Position numbers and translations under genes: made by a program. The notes beneath the pieces are model-generated. The model searched no databases. It was given only the letters and a program-made list of their open reading frames with translations, and was not told where the DNA came from. Positions 31,124-38,925 of a stretch of 64,000 nt of DNA are shown in pieces; position 1 is the first letter of the stretch, and every line of letters starts with the position of its first letter. Source of the stretch: Rubrivivax sp. (GTDB lineage Bacteria > Pseudomonadota > Gammaproteobacteria > Burkholderiales > Burkholderiaceae_C); contig JAHBZS010000011.1 of assembly GCA_019635285.1 (NCBI GenBank), positions 1 through 64,000 of the forward strand, read 5' to 3'.

Positions 31124-31786
31124 TTGATCACGCTGTGCGGCTTCTCGCTTTCGAACTACTACAACAAGGTGAAGATGGTGCTGCTGGAGAAGGGCATCCC
31201 CTTCACCGAAGAGCGCGTCATGACCAAGTCCACCGACGAGGCGGTGCTGGGCTGCTCGCCGCTGGGCAAGATCCCCTTCATCCGCACGCCGCACGGCGGG
31301 CTGTGCGAAAGCCAGGTCATCGTCGACTACCTGGATGCCGCATCGCCGCAGACCCCGCTGACGCCGGCCGACCCGTGGCAGGCGGCCAAGGTGCGCGAAC
31401 TGGCGACCTTCATCGACCTGCACCTGGAACTGGTGGCGCGCGAGCTGTATCCGCAGGCCTACTTCGGCGGCACCGTCAGCGACGAGACGCGCGAACGCGC
31501 GCGCAAGCTGCTGCCCCGGCACATCGCCGGCTTCAAGCGGCTGGCGAAGTTCTCGCCCTATGTGGCCGGCGACACCTTCACCCAGGCCGATTGCACGGCC
31601 TTCGTCAACCTGCCGCTGGTGGCCACGGCCAGCAAGGCCGTGCTCGGCGAAGACCTGCTGGCTGCCGCCGGCATCGACTGGAAGGCCTACGTCAAGTTCA
31701 TTGGCGAGCGGCCCAGCGCGCAGCGCGTCGCGGCCGACCGCAAGGCCGACGCCGAGCGCATGGCGGCCGAAGCGAAAAAGGCTTGA
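31124..31786 (+). CDS. Glutathione S-transferase family protein
   Basis: 220-residue GST. The thioredoxin-like N-terminal domain starts ITLCGFSLSNYYNKVKMVLL, with serine residues at the position that activates glutathione, and has the cis-proline/GSH-binding segment GKIPFIRTPHGGLCESQVI. An all-helical C-terminal domain contains YVAGDTFTQADCTAFVNLP. Start is TTG at 31124 with AAGGAG 8 bases upstream. Function probably detoxification or dehalogenation/isomerisation; substrate unknown. Forty bases after the rhombosortase gene, maybe same transcript. Confidence 0.92.
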   Translation: MITLCGFSLSNYYNKVKMVLLEKGIPFTEERVMTKSTDEAVLGCSPLGKIPFIRTPHGGLCESQVIVDYLDAASPQTPLTPADPWQAAKVRELATFIDLHLELVARELYPQAYFGGTVSDETRERARKLLPRHIAGFKRLAKFSPYVAGDTFTQADCTAFVNLPLVATASKAVLGEDLLAAAGIDWKAYVKFIGERPSAQRVAADRKADAERMAAEAKKA

Positions 31787-31886
31787 GGCCTCAGGGACGG
31801 TCGCGCCGGCGAGCCGTCGCGCGATGGCCGACGCCGGCCCCCGGCGCCCTGCCGATCAACGCACGGCGGCTGCGCACGGGCCAGGC

Positions 31887-32243
31887 TCAGTCGGGCAGCG
31901 CGTCCGCAACGAACTTCCGGGCCAGCGAGCGGCAGGCGCGCGACATGGGCGCGGAATAGCGGCTGGCGTCGACGCCATCCCGGCCGGCGGCCACCGTCAT
32001 GGCCGCGCAGACCTGCTCGAAGTGCTTCGACGCCACGCTGTGGCGGCCGAACTTCTGGTAGTAGCGCGTCCTGTAGGCCTGAGCCTGCGCAGACTCCGCC
32101 GCCAGGAAGTCGAGGAATCGGGCATGCGCCGCCTCGACCGGGGCGTCCTTCAGTTGGTCGGTGACCAGCCTGAAGCCAACCAGCGTCAGGCCGGCGAACG
32201 CGACGAGCGCCAGCCAGCCTAGAGCGGAGCGCAGCGACGGCAT
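31887..32243 (-). CDS. Hypothetical protein with N-terminal membrane segment
   Basis: 118 residues; family not recognised. The first 25 residues (MPSLRSALGWLALVAFAGLTL) form a membrane anchor or uncleaved signal. The rest is soluble and helical with many alanines and aromatic/arginine pairs (YRTRYYQKFGRHS) and two cysteines (C79 and C104) that could form a disulfide. First of the small minus-strand genes running to 34.4 kb when read by coordinate, last in transcription order. Confidence 0.6.
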   Translation of the reverse strand: MPSLRSALGWLALVAFAGLTLVGFRLVTDQLKDAPVEAAHARFLDFLAAESAQAQAYRTRYYQKFGRHSVASKHFEQVCAAMTVAAGRDGVDASRYSAPMSRACRSLARKFVADALPD

Positions 32244-32277
32244 CGGCGCGTCCTGGCGTGGGCGGCACCGGGCGCGG

Positions 32278-32619
32278 TCAGGCCCGCGGGTCGTCGCCGA
32301 AGACGCGCAGTTCCTGGGCGCAGCGGCAGGCTTGGGCCAGGCGCGCGGCCCAGGCGACGGCCGCCTCGCGCGAGGGCAGTTCGAGCACGGTGAAGCCGCC
32401 GTTCAGCGGCGGCGCCCACGGGTAGCCGCCTGCGGCGACCGCGCCGTCGGCCGAGACGCGCACGGGCGGCACGCCGTCGTCGATGCCGCCGGCGAAGACA
32501 TAGACCCCGGCCGCCTTGGCCTGCTCGATCACGGCATGCGCGTCGCGGCCCACCGCGTCCAGCTCACTCTGGGGCACGGCCATTGCCGCGCTGGGGAAGG
32601 AGATCAGGTATTTGGCCAT
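32278..32619 (-). CDS. YCII-related (DGPF-domain) protein
   Basis: 113-residue ferredoxin-like-fold protein of the YCII/DGPF family. It begins MAKYLISFPSAAM and shows the usual central GGIDDG and the C-terminal pattern NGGFTVLELPSREAAVAWA. YCII-like proteins are predicted to be small hydrolases/isomerases or partners of ECF sigma factors; here no sigma factor is adjacent. AGGAAAG precedes the ATG. Function unknown. Confidence 0.83.
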   Translation of the reverse strand: MAKYLISFPSAAMAVPQSELDAVGRDAHAVIEQAKAAGVYVFAGGIDDGVPPVRVSADGAVAAGGYPWAPPLNGGFTVLELPSREAAVAWAARLAQACRCAQELRVFGDDPRA

Positions 32620-32689
32620 GGGGTCTTTCCTTTGGGCACGGTGGCGGTCGAGACGGCTGGGCGCGAAGGCAGGGGCGGCTGTCGGCGGC

Positions 32690-33082
32690 TCATGCCGTCA
32701 GTTCAAGGCGGTTGCCCTCGGGGTCCAGCACGACGCTCTCGTAGTAACCGTCGCCGGTGCGGCGCGGGCCGTCCAGCACCGACACGCCGGACAAGCGCAA
32801 ACGAGAGGTCAACGCGTCGACGGCGGCTTCCGAACCCAGCGAGATGGCCAGGTGGGTGAGCCCCATGCGTTGAGCCCCAGGGTCATGGCGCACCGGGGCC
32901 AAGGTCGAGGTGGCCATCAGCTCCAGGCGAGCGCCCCCTTCGAAGGCCAGGAAGCGCGAGCGGAAGCCCTTGGCAGGGTTCGTGTAGAGCGGGCCGACCT
33001 GCGCGCCGAAGTGCTGCGCGTAGAACGCGCACTGGGCGTCGAGGTCGTCCACCCAAAGCGCGGCATGTTCGAGGACGGGCAT
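32690..33082 (-). CDS. VOC-superfamily (glyoxalase-like) protein
   Basis: 130-residue vicinal-oxygen-chelate protein with two beta-alpha-beta-beta-beta repeats. It starts LEHAALWVDDLDAQCAFYAQHFGA and ends DGYYESVVLDPEGNRLELTA. The metal ligands fit H6, E53 (ARLELM), H76 (THLAIS) and E126 (GNRLEL), the usual glyoxalase/dioxygenase arrangement. Substrate cannot be told. One of a series of single-domain minus-strand genes. Confidence 0.88.
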   Translation of the reverse strand: MPVLEHAALWVDDLDAQCAFYAQHFGAQVGPLYTNPAKGFRSRFLAFEGGARLELMATSTLAPVRHDPGAQRMGLTHLAISLGSEAAVDALTSRLRLSGVSVLDGPRRTGDGYYESVVLDPEGNRLELTA

Positions 33083-33183
33083 GGGCTGTGTGGCCTAAGC
33101 GGGGACAGGAGGAACGGCTGCGGCCGGTGCGGGGCGGCTGCGTGACCGGCGCCGCGACGGCCCCACCGGCATGCCAGCCCCGC

Positions 33184-33522
33184 TCACCCGGGCCTCTTGG
33201 CCGGAAGGCCGGCGACGTGGCTGACGCACCAGGATACCCAGGCTTTCAGCCCTTCGTCTTCGACCAGGCCGGCAGGCGCCACATAGACGTAGCCGTTCAT
33301 GGGCTTTCCGGTGAAATCCATCTGGCGCACGTGCGGCATCGCCAAGGCGTCCTGGTACCGCGCCGCGCCGACGCGGGCCATCAGCTTCGCGCCGGAGATG
33401 CCCACGAACATCTTGCCGTCGATCAGGAACGCCAGGCCGCCGAACATGCGGCGCTCCGTGATGCCGGCTCGGCCTTGGAGAGCCTCGCGGACGCGCTGCG
33501 CCAGACCTGCGTCGAATGCCAT
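33184..33522 (-). CDS. TfoX/Sxy N-terminal-domain protein
   Basis: 112-residue protein matching the TfoX N-terminal domain: ITERRMFGGLAFLIDGKMFVGISG is the family core, followed by ARVGAARYQDAL and a conserved MNGYVYVAPAG. Full-length TfoX regulates competence in Gammaproteobacteria; stand-alone N-terminal-domain proteins such as this have no proven role. No competence genes are adjacent. Confidence 0.87.
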   Translation of the reverse strand: MAFDAGLAQRVREALQGRAGITERRMFGGLAFLIDGKMFVGISGAKLMARVGAARYQDALAMPHVRQMDFTGKPMNGYVYVAPAGLVEDEGLKAWVSWCVSHVAGLPAKRPG

Positions 33523-33567
33523 CAGCGCGGCCTGAGTTCGGGCTGAGCCGTGCGGCGTGCTTGGCGG

Positions 33568-34014
33568 CTAGGCCACGCCATGGGGGGACACGTTCTCATG
33601 AAACACCTTGCCCATGCTGATGCGGGGTTCGACGGTGTAGCCGAGCGACTTGTAGAACGCGGCGGTCGCCTCGTTGCTGGCCAGCAGTTGCAGATTGATC
33701 TTCATGCAACCGAGACTGGCCAGCGCTTGTTCCGCGTGGCGCACCAGACGCGACCCGAGCCCGGTGCGGCGACAGTCGGGATGCACGGCAATGGCATACA
33801 GCCAGCCGCGGTGGCCGTCGTAGCCGGCCATGGCCGTGCCCGCCAGCCGGCCCTGATCGTCTGCGACGAAGAACAAGTGGTCATGGGCCCGCAGCTTCTT
33901 GGCAATGGCGAGCGCGGGGTCGTTGTGCGCGGTCTCGTACCCAAAGACCGTGCGCCACAACGCGATGACCTGCTGGCGATCGGCAGCGTCGTTGTATTCG
34001 CGGAGATTCGACAT
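33568..34014 (-). CDS. GNAT-family N-acetyltransferase
   Basis: 148-residue acetyltransferase. The acetyl-CoA-binding motif A reads AVHPDCRRTGLGSRLVRHAE (R/Q-x-x-G-x-G/A form), and motif B appears as NEATAAFYKSLGY, typical of RimI/YpeA-like proteins. The pattern is close to YpeA. Start at 34014 (MSNLREYND) because it aligns with the usual first strand; the extra upstream codons overlap the ABM gene's end. Substrate (amino group of small molecule or protein) unknown. Confidence 0.88.
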   Translation of the reverse strand: MSNLREYNDAADRQQVIALWRTVFGYETAHNDPALAIAKKLRAHDHLFFVADDQGRLAGTAMAGYDGHRGWLYAIAVHPDCRRTGLGSRLVRHAEQALASLGCMKINLQLLASNEATAAFYKSLGYTVEPRISMGKVFHENVSPHGVA

Positions 34015-34034
34015 GCGTGTTGCGCGGTATGGCG

Positions 34035-34406
34035 TTACGGCCCGACGCACAGATTGGCGACGGTGAGACGCTCGAACAGGTGCGGGGAGGCAACCGCCGA
34101 GGACGGATAGTGCGCCAGCGCGCTCTTGAACTCCGGATGGTTGAAGGCGGCGCGGAAGTGCGCCACCGACTCCCAGACCGCATAGTTCATGAAGACCGTG
34201 CTGCCGGCGATGCCGCGGTGCAGCTGGGTCGAGATGTAGCCCGGTTGCTGCTTCATCCAGTGGGCATCGGCGGTCCAGGCGTCGAGCAGGCTGGGGATGT
34301 CCGCCTCGGCGACATCGAAGAGGTTGACGAGGACCACCGGTGCCTGTTCAGCGCTGATCTGCTGAAAGATGGGCACGGCCGCGTCGAGTGGCTTGAGCTG
34401 AAGCAT
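34035..34406 (-). CDS. Antibiotic-biosynthesis-monooxygenase-fold protein
   Basis: 123-residue dimeric alpha/beta-barrel (ABM) family protein. The core VVLVNLFDVAEADIPSLLDA...KQQPGYISTQLHRG...FMNYAVWESVAHFRAAF is the usual ABM sequence pattern with QPGY-x-S. These cofactor-free or haem-binding proteins oxidise quinones or other aromatics; the role here is unknown. Start at 34406 has GGAGA 8 bases upstream. The frame stays open 5' of this ATG into an fdhD-like remnant (see 34449-34541). Confidence 0.84.
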   Translation of the reverse strand: MLQLKPLDAAVPIFQQISAEQAPVVLVNLFDVAEADIPSLLDAWTADAHWMKQQPGYISTQLHRGIAGSTVFMNYAVWESVAHFRAAFNHPEFKSALAHYPSSAVASPHLFERLTVANLCVGP

Positions 34407-34448
34407 TTTTGTCTCCGGTGGACCGACGATCGGGAGGGCTGGAGCAGC

Positions 34449-34541
34449 AATGTAGCCCCGCGCGGGGTAGGCGTAGGCCACCAGGTCGGCGCCGCGCACG
34501 AAGCCCGCCAGGCCCAGGTTGGTCTGGCGCGCCACCTGCAC
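34449..34541 (-). pseudogene. Remnant: C-terminal tail of an FdhD protein
   Basis: Minus-strand translation gives QVARQTNLGLAGFVRGADLV followed by AYAYPARGY. This is the shape of the last 30 residues of canonical FdhD (A-x-x-TGLTL-x-GF-x-RG-x-x-x-x-YTHPER). The frame upstream turns at once into arginine-rich noise (RCPLRRR), so only the tail survives. A complete but divergent fdhD lies on the other strand 170 bases away. Recognised by pattern only. Confidence 0.5.
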
Positions 34542-34714
34542 CCGCCGGCGCAGTGGGCACCGACACGGCAGCCAGCTGCCCGGCTACGCGCCGTGGCGCT
34601 GCGGCGAGGTGGAGACGCTGGCCCGCGCCTTCCCCACCAGCAAACCCGCGAGACCCGCACGGTCGGCCGCCCCGCGCCGGCGCTGAAGCGCTGCGCTGTG
34701 TTCCACTCCACCCC
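34542..34714. other. Non-coding junction before fdhD
   Basis: No intact gene. A plus-strand frame from 34561 to the stop at 34686 reads GSQLPGYAPWRCGEVETLAR and looks like the end of a protein, but I do not recognise it. Together with the minus-strand FdhD tail it suggests a rearrangement junction. No clear promoter boxes for fdhD found. Confidence 0.35.
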
Positions 34715-35554
34715 ATGACCGCTGCGCTGCCCTGCCTGACCGATGCCCGCTGCGAAGTGACGCGCACGGTCGACATCGTCGACGCCGCCGGCGCGCGCCG
34801 CACGCTGGAGATCCCCGCCGAACGCGCGCTGACGCTGTACGTGGACAAGCGCGAGCTGGTCACGCTGATGACGCTGGGCCAGGCGCCGGAACTGCTGGTG
34901 CTGGGCTACCTGCTGAACCAGGGGCTGATCGGCGACGTGCATGAAGTGGCTTCGGTCAGCGTCGACTGGGAGGTCGAGGCCGCCGCGGTACGGACGCACG
35001 CCGGCATCGAGCGGATCGAGCAGCGCACCGCGCGGCGCATCGTCACCACCGGCTGCGGCCAGGGCACGGTGTTCGGCGAGCTGATCGACGACATCGAACG
35101 GCTGCGCCTGCCGCCGCCGCGTGATTCGCAGGTGTCGCAGCGCACGCTGCTCGACGTGGTCGAGGCGATGCGCCAGTACCCGGGCGTCTACCGGCGCGCC
35201 GGCTCGGTGCATGGCAGCGCGCTGTTCCATGGCAAGCGGCTGCTGCAGCTGGTCGAGGACGTAGGCCGCCACAACGCGGTCGATACCCTTTCCGGCTGGA
35301 TGGCGATGCACGGCGTCGCCGGCGCCGACAAGCTGCTGATGACCACCGGCCGCCTGACCAGCGAGATGGTCATGAAGGCCGCGCGCATCGGCGTGCCGCT
35401 GGTCGTGTCGCGCAACGGCGTCACCGCGATGGGGCTGAGCCTCGCACGGCGCCTGGGCATGACGCTGCTGGGGCGGGCCAACGGGCGCCGCTTCCTCTGC
35501 TATACCGGCGACGAGCGCATCGTCTTCGAGCCTGAACTGCAGGCGCTGGGTTGA
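34715..35554 (+). CDS. fdhD: FdhD-like formate dehydrogenase sulfurtransferase, single-cysteine variant
   Basis: 279-residue FdhD family protein, which passes sulfur from a cysteine desulfurase to the molybdenum cofactor of formate dehydrogenase. Family blocks: ALTLYVDKRELVTLMTLG near 38-55, ELLVLGYLLNQGLI near 59-72, HGSALFHG and VEDVGRHNAVDTLSGWM, and RLTSEMVMKAARIGVPLVVS. The sulfur-carrying loop is TTGCGQGTVF with C114 only, whereas the E. coli-type loop has two cysteines (C-G-x-C). It begins the oxalate/formate region and would mature FdsA encoded 13 kb downstream. Start ATG 34715; ribosome site weak. Confidence 0.88.
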   Translation: MTAALPCLTDARCEVTRTVDIVDAAGARRTLEIPAERALTLYVDKRELVTLMTLGQAPELLVLGYLLNQGLIGDVHEVASVSVDWEVEAAAVRTHAGIERIEQRTARRIVTTGCGQGTVFGELIDDIERLRLPPPRDSQVSQRTLLDVVEAMRQYPGVYRRAGSVHGSALFHGKRLLQLVEDVGRHNAVDTLSGWMAMHGVAGADKLLMTTGRLTSEMVMKAARIGVPLVVSRNGVTAMGLSLARRLGMTLLGRANGRRFLCYTGDERIVFEPELQALG

Positions 35555-35598
35555 CTTCATTGCCGCTGCATCGCCGGCCTACGGGTTGTCCCGGAAAA

Positions 35599-35612
35599 TT
35601 GACTGCGGTCAA
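35599..35612. promoter_or_regulatory. Candidate Crp/Fnr operator upstream of tctC
   Basis: TTGACTGCGGTCAA: half-sites TTGAC and GTCAA separated by four bases, the FNR-type layout. It lies 107 bases before the tctC start codon. The same half-sites occur at 40445-40458 in the regulator/oxc intergenic region and at 55188-55201. The regulator encoded at 39.8 kb has the recognition residues expected for TTGA half-sites. Confidence 0.6.
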
Positions 35613-35718
35613 TGGAGAATGCGCGGCCGCTGCAGAGCATCGGCGCCACTTGGCCTGCGTGCCGCCCCGACGTCGGGCAGGGACGCCGCACAGCAACATT
35701 CGCAGATGGAGACACACG

Positions 35719-36756
35719 ATGAGCGTTAGCCGCCGCCCCCGCCTTCCGACCCTGGCCCGGTCCATTGGCCGCCTGTCCTGTGCCGCGGCGGCCGCACTGA
35801 CGCTGCTGGCGCCGGCCGCACGGGCCGCCTGGGAGCCGACGAAGCCGGTCGAGTTCGTCGTGCCGGCGGGCCCCGGCGGCGGCGCCGACCAGATGGCGCG
35901 GCTCATCCAGGGCATCATCGTCAAACACAAGCTGATGAAGGAGTCGATGGTCGTCATCAACAAGTCCGGCGGCGCGGGCGCCGAGGGCTTCATGGCCATC
36001 AAGGAGGCCAAGGGCGACCCGAACAAGATCATCATCACGCTGTCGAACCTGTTCACCACGCCGATGGCCACCGGCGTGCCATTCAGCTGGAAGGACATGA
36101 CGCCGGTGTCGATGATGGCGCTCGACCAGTTCGTGCTGTGGGTCAACGCCGAGACGCCGTACAAGACGGCCACCGAGTACGTCGCCGCCGTCAAGGCCGC
36201 CGGCCCGAACAAGATGAAGATGGGCGGCACCGGCTCGAAGCAGGAAGACCAGATCATCACCGTCGGTCTGGAGAAGGCCACCGGCACCAAATTCATCTAC
36301 GTGCCGTTCAAGGGCGGCGGCGAGGTCGCGGTGCAGCTGGTCGGCAAGCACATCGATTCGACGGTCAACAACCCGATCGAGGCGGTGGCGCAATGGCGTG
36401 CCGGCAGCCTGCGGCCGCTGTGCGTGTTCGACGACACGCGCATGCCGTACAAGGAAAAGATCACCGCGACGCAGAGCTGGAACGACATCCCGACCTGCAA
36501 GGAAGCCGGCGTGCCCACCGACTACGTGATGCTGCGCGGCATCTTCATGGCGCCCGGCGTCACCGCCGAGCAGCAGGCCTACTACGTCGACCTGATGAAG
36601 AAGGTGCGCGACACGCCGGACTGGAAGGAGTTCATGGAGAAGGGCGCGTTCAACCAGACCGCGCTGTCCGGCGCCGAGTACGTCAAGTGGGTCAGCGACG
36701 CCGAGGCGCTGCACCGCACGCTGATGACCGAAGCCGGCTTCATGGCCAAGCCCTGA
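35719..36756 (+). CDS. Bug-family (TctC) tripartite tricarboxylate transporter binding protein
   Basis: 345-residue periplasmic solute-binding protein. A signal peptide with alanine-rich core ends about residue 36 (LLAPAARA), then the Bug-family start KPVEFVVPAGPGGGADQMARL. PFKGGGEVAVQLVGKHIDST is the second conserved loop. It is followed by TctB and TctA genes, giving a complete TTT transporter. Bug proteins bind small carboxylates or other metabolites; given the following oxc-frc-fds genes, oxalate or a related dicarboxylate is the likely ligand (inference). Preceded by a candidate Crp/Fnr operator. Confidence 0.93.
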   Translation: MSVSRRPRLPTLARSIGRLSCAAAAALTLLAPAARAAWEPTKPVEFVVPAGPGGGADQMARLIQGIIVKHKLMKESMVVINKSGGAGAEGFMAIKEAKGDPNKIIITLSNLFTTPMATGVPFSWKDMTPVSMMALDQFVLWVNAETPYKTATEYVAAVKAAGPNKMKMGGTGSKQEDQIITVGLEKATGTKFIYVPFKGGGEVAVQLVGKHIDSTVNNPIEAVAQWRAGSLRPLCVFDDTRMPYKEKITATQSWNDIPTCKEAGVPTDYVMLRGIFMAPGVTAEQQAYYVDLMKKVRDTPDWKEFMEKGAFNQTALSGAEYVKWVSDAEALHRTLMTEAGFMAKP

Positions 36757-36843
36757 CGACGCACCGCGATCCGCGTCCCCCCAAGGCGACGGCCGTCGCC
36801 AGCGCGGTCGCGCGGGGTCGTCGCCCATGTCTGGAGCATCCCG

Positions 36844-37365
36844 ATGGCCCATGAATCCAGCGACAGCGCCCCAGGCGCGCCGCTCGCCCGCAACGCGACC
36901 GTCGATGCCGTCGTCGCCGTCTGTATCGCCGCGCTCGGCGGCGTGGTCGTCTTCGAGGCGCGCCGTCTGGGCGCCGAATGGACCAGCGATGGTCCCGGCG
37001 CCGGCTACTTCCCGTTCTACATCGGCCTGATCCTGGTGATCTGCGGCATCGGCGTGCTGCTGCAGTCGCTGCGCGGGCGCCGCGCCGACGGCGAGGTCTT
37101 CGTCGACTCGGCGCAGCTGAAGCGCGTGCTGTCGGTGCTGCTGCCGTCGGCTCTTTATGTCGCCGCGATCATGCTGCTCGGCCTGTACGTGGCCTCGGCG
37201 ATCTTCATCGCGCTGTTCATGATCGTGCTCGGCAAGTACCCGGTGCTGCGCAGCGTGGTCGTCGGCGTGGCCGTCAACGCGCTGTTCTTCGTGATGTTCG
37301 AGGTCTGGTTCAAGGTGCCGCTGTACAAGGGAGAGTGGCACCCGCTGTCCTTCCTCGGTTACTGA
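36844..37365 (+). CDS. TctB-family small membrane subunit of TTT transporter
   Basis: 173-residue TctB. Four hydrophobic segments are visible (about 20-38, 57-76, 100-125, 132-155), with the conserved GPGAGYFPFYIGLILVICG after the first. This poorly conserved subunit is required for TTT transport together with TctA. Starts 87 bases after tctC and ends 19 bases before tctA, in one operon. Confidence 0.92.
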   Translation: MAHESSDSAPGAPLARNATVDAVVAVCIAALGGVVVFEARRLGAEWTSDGPGAGYFPFYIGLILVICGIGVLLQSLRGRRADGEVFVDSAQLKRVLSVLLPSALYVAAIMLLGLYVASAIFIALFMIVLGKYPVLRSVVVGVAVNALFFVMFEVWFKVPLYKGEWHPLSFLGY

Positions 37366-37384
37366 GTCCGCGGAGGCTGCGAAC

Positions 37385-38914
37385 ATGGAAGAACTCGGCG
37401 CACTGATGCACGGCTTCGCCGTCGTGCTGACGCCGATGAACATCGCGTTGATGTTCGTCGGCATCATCCTCGGCGTGCTCATCGGCGTGCTGCCCGGCCT
37501 GGGCGGCGCCAACGGCGTGGCCATCCTGCTGCCGCTGACCTTCTCGATGTCGCCGACCTCGGCCATCGTGATGCTGTCGTGCATCTACTGGGGCGCGCTG
37601 TTCGGCGGCGCCATCACCTCGGTGCTGTTCAACATACCGGGCGAGCCCTGGTCGGTGGCCACCACCTTCGACGGCTACCCGATGGCGCAGAGGGGCAAGG
37701 CCGGGCAGGCGCTGACGGCCGCCTTCACCTCGTCCTTCGTCGGCGCCTTCGTCGCCGTGGTGATGATCACCTTCCTGGCGCCGCTGGTCGCCAAGTTCGC
37801 GCTGAAGTTCGGCGCGCCGGAGTTCTTCTCGGTGTACCTGCTGACCTTCTGCAGCTTCGTCGGCATGGGCAAGGGCAACCCCTTCAAGATCCTGGCGGCG
37901 ATGACCCTGGGCTTCGCGCTGGCGGCGGTGGGCATGGATACCGTCACCGGCCAGCTGCGGCTGACCTTCGGCCTGACCGAGCTGATGCGCGGCTTCGACT
38001 TCCTGATCGCGGTGATCGGCCTGTTCGGCATCGGCGAGATCCTGCTGTCGATGGAAGAAGGGCTGGAGTTCTCCGGCAAGACGGCCAAGATCAACCCGAA
38101 GGTGGTCTGGGAGACCTGGAAGGAACTGCCGCGCTACTGGGTGACGTCGCTGCGCAGCTCGCTGGTCGGTATCTGGATGGGCATCACCCCGGGCGGGGCA
38201 ACGCCGGCTTCGTTCATGAGCTACGGCCTGGCGAAGAAGATGTCCAAGAGCGGCGCCCGGTTCGGCACCGGCCAGGTCGAGGGTGTGGTCGCGCCGGAGA
38301 CCGCCGCGCACGCCGCGGGCACCAGCGCGCTGCTGCCGATGCTGGCGCTGGGCATCCCCGGCTCGCCGACCGCGGCGGTGCTGCTCGGCGGCCTGCTGAT
38401 CTGGGGCCTGCAGCCGGGCCCGCTGCTGTTCGTCGAGCAGAAGGACTTCGTCTGGGGCCTGATCGCCAGCATGTACCTGGGCAACCTGGTCGGGCTGATC
38501 GTCGTGCTGACGACGGTGCCGCTGTTCGCGTCGATCCTGCGCATCCCGTTCTCGATCGTCGCGCCGGTGATCATCGTCATCTGCGCGATCGGCGCCTACA
38601 CCGTGCACGGCGCGATGCTCGACATCTGGTTCATGCTGCTGTTCGGCGTGGTCGGCTACGTGTTCAAGAAGCTCGACTACCCGCTCGCGCCGCTGGTGCT
38701 GGCGCTGGTGCTCGGCGACAAGGCCGAGGATTCGTTCCGCCAGGCGATGCTGGTGTCGCAGGGCGAGCTCAGCATCATGTGGGCCAACCCGCTGGTCGGC
38801 AGCATCACGACGCTGGCGCTGATCATGCTGTGCTGGCCGCTGATTTCGAAGGCGCTGGCGCTGATGCGCTCGCCGAAGAACGACGACCTGGCCGCGCAAC
38901 AGCCGGTGGACTGA
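37385..38914 (+). CDS. TctA-family large permease subunit of TTT transporter
   Basis: 509-residue permease with about eleven membrane segments. The signature GVLPGLGGANGVAILLPLTF near residue 33 and the repeat GITPGGATPASFMSYGLAKK near 265 are the paired family motifs. Uses an ion gradient to import the ligand delivered by TctC. Complete. Eleven bases before the kinase-like/BON gene, so the four genes form one transcription unit. Confidence 0.95.
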   Translation: MEELGALMHGFAVVLTPMNIALMFVGIILGVLIGVLPGLGGANGVAILLPLTFSMSPTSAIVMLSCIYWGALFGGAITSVLFNIPGEPWSVATTFDGYPMAQRGKAGQALTAAFTSSFVGAFVAVVMITFLAPLVAKFALKFGAPEFFSVYLLTFCSFVGMGKGNPFKILAAMTLGFALAAVGMDTVTGQLRLTFGLTELMRGFDFLIAVIGLFGIGEILLSMEEGLEFSGKTAKINPKVVWETWKELPRYWVTSLRSSLVGIWMGITPGGATPASFMSYGLAKKMSKSGARFGTGQVEGVVAPETAAHAAGTSALLPMLALGIPGSPTAAVLLGGLLIWGLQPGPLLFVEQKDFVWGLIASMYLGNLVGLIVVLTTVPLFASILRIPFSIVAPVIIVICAIGAYTVHGAMLDIWFMLLFGVVGYVFKKLDYPLAPLVLALVLGDKAEDSFRQAMLVSQGELSIMWANPLVGSITTLALIMLCWPLISKALALMRSPKNDDLAAQQPVD

Positions 38915-38925
38915 AGGAGAGCCCG

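Noticed and set aside
31887-34406. Integron gene-cassette array
   Set aside because: The gene families fit, but I found no integrase gene and no convincing attC core sites (GTTRRRY/RYYYAAC pairs) in the gaps.
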